Below are positions 62,263 to 64,000 of a DNA stretch of 64,000 bases, one piece after another. The notes beneath the pieces are model-generated. The model saw only the letters and a program-made list of their open reading frames with translations. It was not told the DNA's origin and did not search any database. Numbering within the stretch: position 1 is the first letter of the stretch; every line of letters begins with the position of its first letter. Both the position numbers and the translations under genes were made by a program. The DNA is from Romanomermis culicivorax (lineage: Eukaryota; Nematoda; Enoplea; Mermithida; Mermithidae): contig CAWUHX010000007.1 in NCBI GenBank assembly GCA_963922205.1, positions 310,001 to 374,000 on the forward strand, in the 5' to 3' direction.

Positions 62263-62757
62263 ATGCAGATTTTCAATCGACTTCATCATATTCAAATTAA
62301 TAATTGATTCCATGACCTTGCATGAAATACAGCACAAAGAAATTGGTCGGTTATCTTCAACCAATGTGGAATCACCTTTTTTGAAAATTGAAACAATAAT
62401 TGCTTGAAGCTAAAAGTCGAGTATTTCTCCAGTCCTGTAGAAGACTTCAAAGATGGTTGGTGATGGTTCATAGAGAACAAGGTAAAGTTTCCTATAAAAG
62501 AATGCACATAAATTTTCTGGACTCAGTGATAAGGTTATTTTGAGATTTATGAGCACTGAAAGGACAGTGAGGAAATCAAAACTACAAGAGAATTTGTCAA
62601 ATTTTTCCATCGGAAGTAAGGTTAGGGTCAGTAATATTTTCAGGTTTGGTAAGTGCGATTGAAATCCAGCCCAAAGCACCAAAAAATTTCTAACTATCAT
62701 TTGTATCAGTGTTTTTTGTGCCAAGACATGGTTTTTGGCACAAAAAAGTTTGGAATG

Positions 62758-63704
62758 GCACAAAAAATATTGAGCGTTTGTGCCAATTGACACAAATTTT
62801 TTGACTGGTCCATGGCGAAATTTTGTTGATTTTCAATCATTTCAAAGGCTGAGAACGCAAAATTTACTTGGCGCTCATAGGACAAAATGTTGGTAAAACA
62901 TAATCGACCATCAGACACTACACCCGCTCTTCGCGCCGAGTCAATGAGTTCAATATTACAGTACGGGACAAATGGATCCCAACACTCCCTTCAAAAAGCG
63001 ATGGCCACTTTTTTGTTTTAGGGGGGAAATGGGGGAGCAACATTTTTTGACGAGCGACGATTAGCGACAGGTTGAGGTCATACAACAAAAGATTTATGAT
63101 GTTCAACAGGCCCGTGTGATGAAAAGAAGAACAAAGGGACACAACATGATATTGTGGATGAAAAGAAGAACAAAGGGACACAACATGATATTGTGGGCCT
63201 AGGACGAAAACCAAGGTAAGATACAGTAGGAATGTACAATAGAACAACTTGTTGTCTGTAGTAGATTGTAGGAAGTCTTAAAGATGATTTAAAAATTTAA
63301 ATTAAAAATTGTTGAATGATAAACAGAAAAATGTTTTTTAATTGGTTTTATTTTTACGTTTTTTCTGGACAGAAAAACTGAAATCTCTGCCACATTTTTT
63401 GACTAGAAGTTTACATGACTTCAAACTTGAAAATTTAAATTTTATTTCCAATTTTCACGAATTAAGGGGTGTAAAAACACGGAAAGAATTTGAAGAAGCT
63501 CAAAAACACTCGAATAAAGCATCTATGAGCAATTTTAATCGAAAAAACAACTTGAGGAAAATGTGGAAAAATTTTCGACCCCTTTCTCTATTTGGGGAAA
63601 AGGCCGGCAGGGTAACAGTGACTTCAAGTTTTTTGCATCATATCATAAATGACTTTTTCACAGAAATTTGTTGATTGCCAGAAACGCTCAAATTTTTTTG
63701 TGCC
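62758..63704. mobile_element. possible element bounded by GGCACAAAAAA ends
   Basis: GGCACAAAAAATATTGAGCG at 62,758 is mirrored by the reverse complement of 63,684-63,704. GTGCCAA words cluster at both ends. No target duplication was found. Internal frames (62,918-63,247 minus and 63,342-63,674 plus) have no known motif. Confidence 0.35.
63119..63197 (+). repeat. tandem duplication, 39 bp x 2
   Basis: TGAAAAGAAGAACAAAGGGA and the following CACAACATGATATTGTGG occur twice in a row with a 39-bp period and no visible difference. Confidence 0.85.
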
Positions 63705-64000
63705 AAAACAAGACACCAAGCTTCTCTGGAAATATAAAACAGCATGTAGTAAAAACAGTAAATATGGGTAATTTAAGGACAAGTAAATACATGATAGCTT
63801 TTATTCCTTTTGACAATGGAAAATTTTGATCTTTTTCATTTAGAAAGTAGGTTTTATTAAACTTTGAAACAATTTTGAAAATAATTTCAATTTTACATGT
63901 TGAAAAGCAAGGTTTTGGGCGATTATGTGCATGCATATTGTTTGTAAGCTTCTCTATGTGTTTCTCCCCCAGTTCAGAGATTTTCTCAAAGAAACAATAT

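Larger units (their letters stand above)
59640..62650 (-). pseudogene. CR1/Jockey-type LINE reverse transcriptase relic
   Basis: On the minus strand, from high to low coordinates: AIIVSIFKKGDS and NRPISLCCISCKVMESI near 62,400-62,310; then, beyond a MITE, GFRKSKPCALQLL near 61,970-62,010; beyond a hAT element, MDVIYIDFCKAFDTVLHD at 60,462-60,515, SGVPQGSVLGPSLFLIYI at about 60,280-60,335, and the LVLFADD catalytic box near 60,215-60,240. The tail SYDERLNHMGLDLLDLRRL near 59,720-59,770 is typical of these LINEs. Frameshifts and a TA-repeat expansion near 60,275 show it is dead. The 5' endonuclease part is missing. Confidence 0.85.

Overview
This is eukaryotic, metazoan DNA. It is AT-rich, has spliceosomal introns with GT/AG borders, and carries two host housekeeping genes plus a dense load of animal-type transposons (hAT, Mutator-like, Tc1/mariner, Gypsy, a CR1/Jockey-type LINE, tRNA-derived SINEs). 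An invertebrate, perhaps an arthropod, is the best guess. I see nothing that fixes the species.

Region 1 (1-8,650) is transposon debris. A hAT element (20-2085, 8-bp target duplication) sits inside the gag region of a decayed Ty3/Gypsy element (to about 5,250). Mariner scraps and the left half of a dispersed repeat follow.

Region 2 (9,022-30,654) is the highlight: one 21.6-kb Mutator-like element (MULE) with kilobase-scale terminal inverted repeats and a perfect 9-bp target duplication. Its core holds two divergent gene sets. On the minus strand are a UPF1-like superfamily 1 helicase (13,050-17,882) and an Arg-rich protein (about 19,290-20,098). On the plus strand are a multi-exon MULE transposase with DDE residues and a SWIM finger (20,971-23,937), then a PHD-finger protein with a C-terminal half resembling a ubiquitin-specific protease (24,376-27,002). 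Twenty-two copies of an ACAGCTAC-type motif are spread over this core. Every copy reads in the direction of the local genes, and the orientation flips once, between 20,520 and 20,766.

Region 3 (31,137-36,628) has a near-perfect hairpin, a fold-back repeat, and a young LTR retrotransposon (32,657-36,624). Its two LTRs are both 836 bp and look identical. It has an intact 724-aa gag with four CCHC knuckles and no pol.

Region 4 (37,060-55,161) holds two complete host genes, both on the minus strand: RPS11/uS17 (4 exons, 158 aa) and, 544 bp upstream, a UBE2D-type E2 ubiquitin-conjugating enzyme (5 exons, 147 aa). Their introns contain many small hAT-type MITEs of two families with 8-bp target duplications, a larger hAT element, a Tc1 relic and SINE-like sequence.

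Region 5 (55,162-64,000) has no host gene that I can support. It contains a long-TIR element, a hAT element (58,424-59,442) and a LINE reverse-transcriptase relic (about 59,640-62,650, minus) split by two hAT-type insertions.
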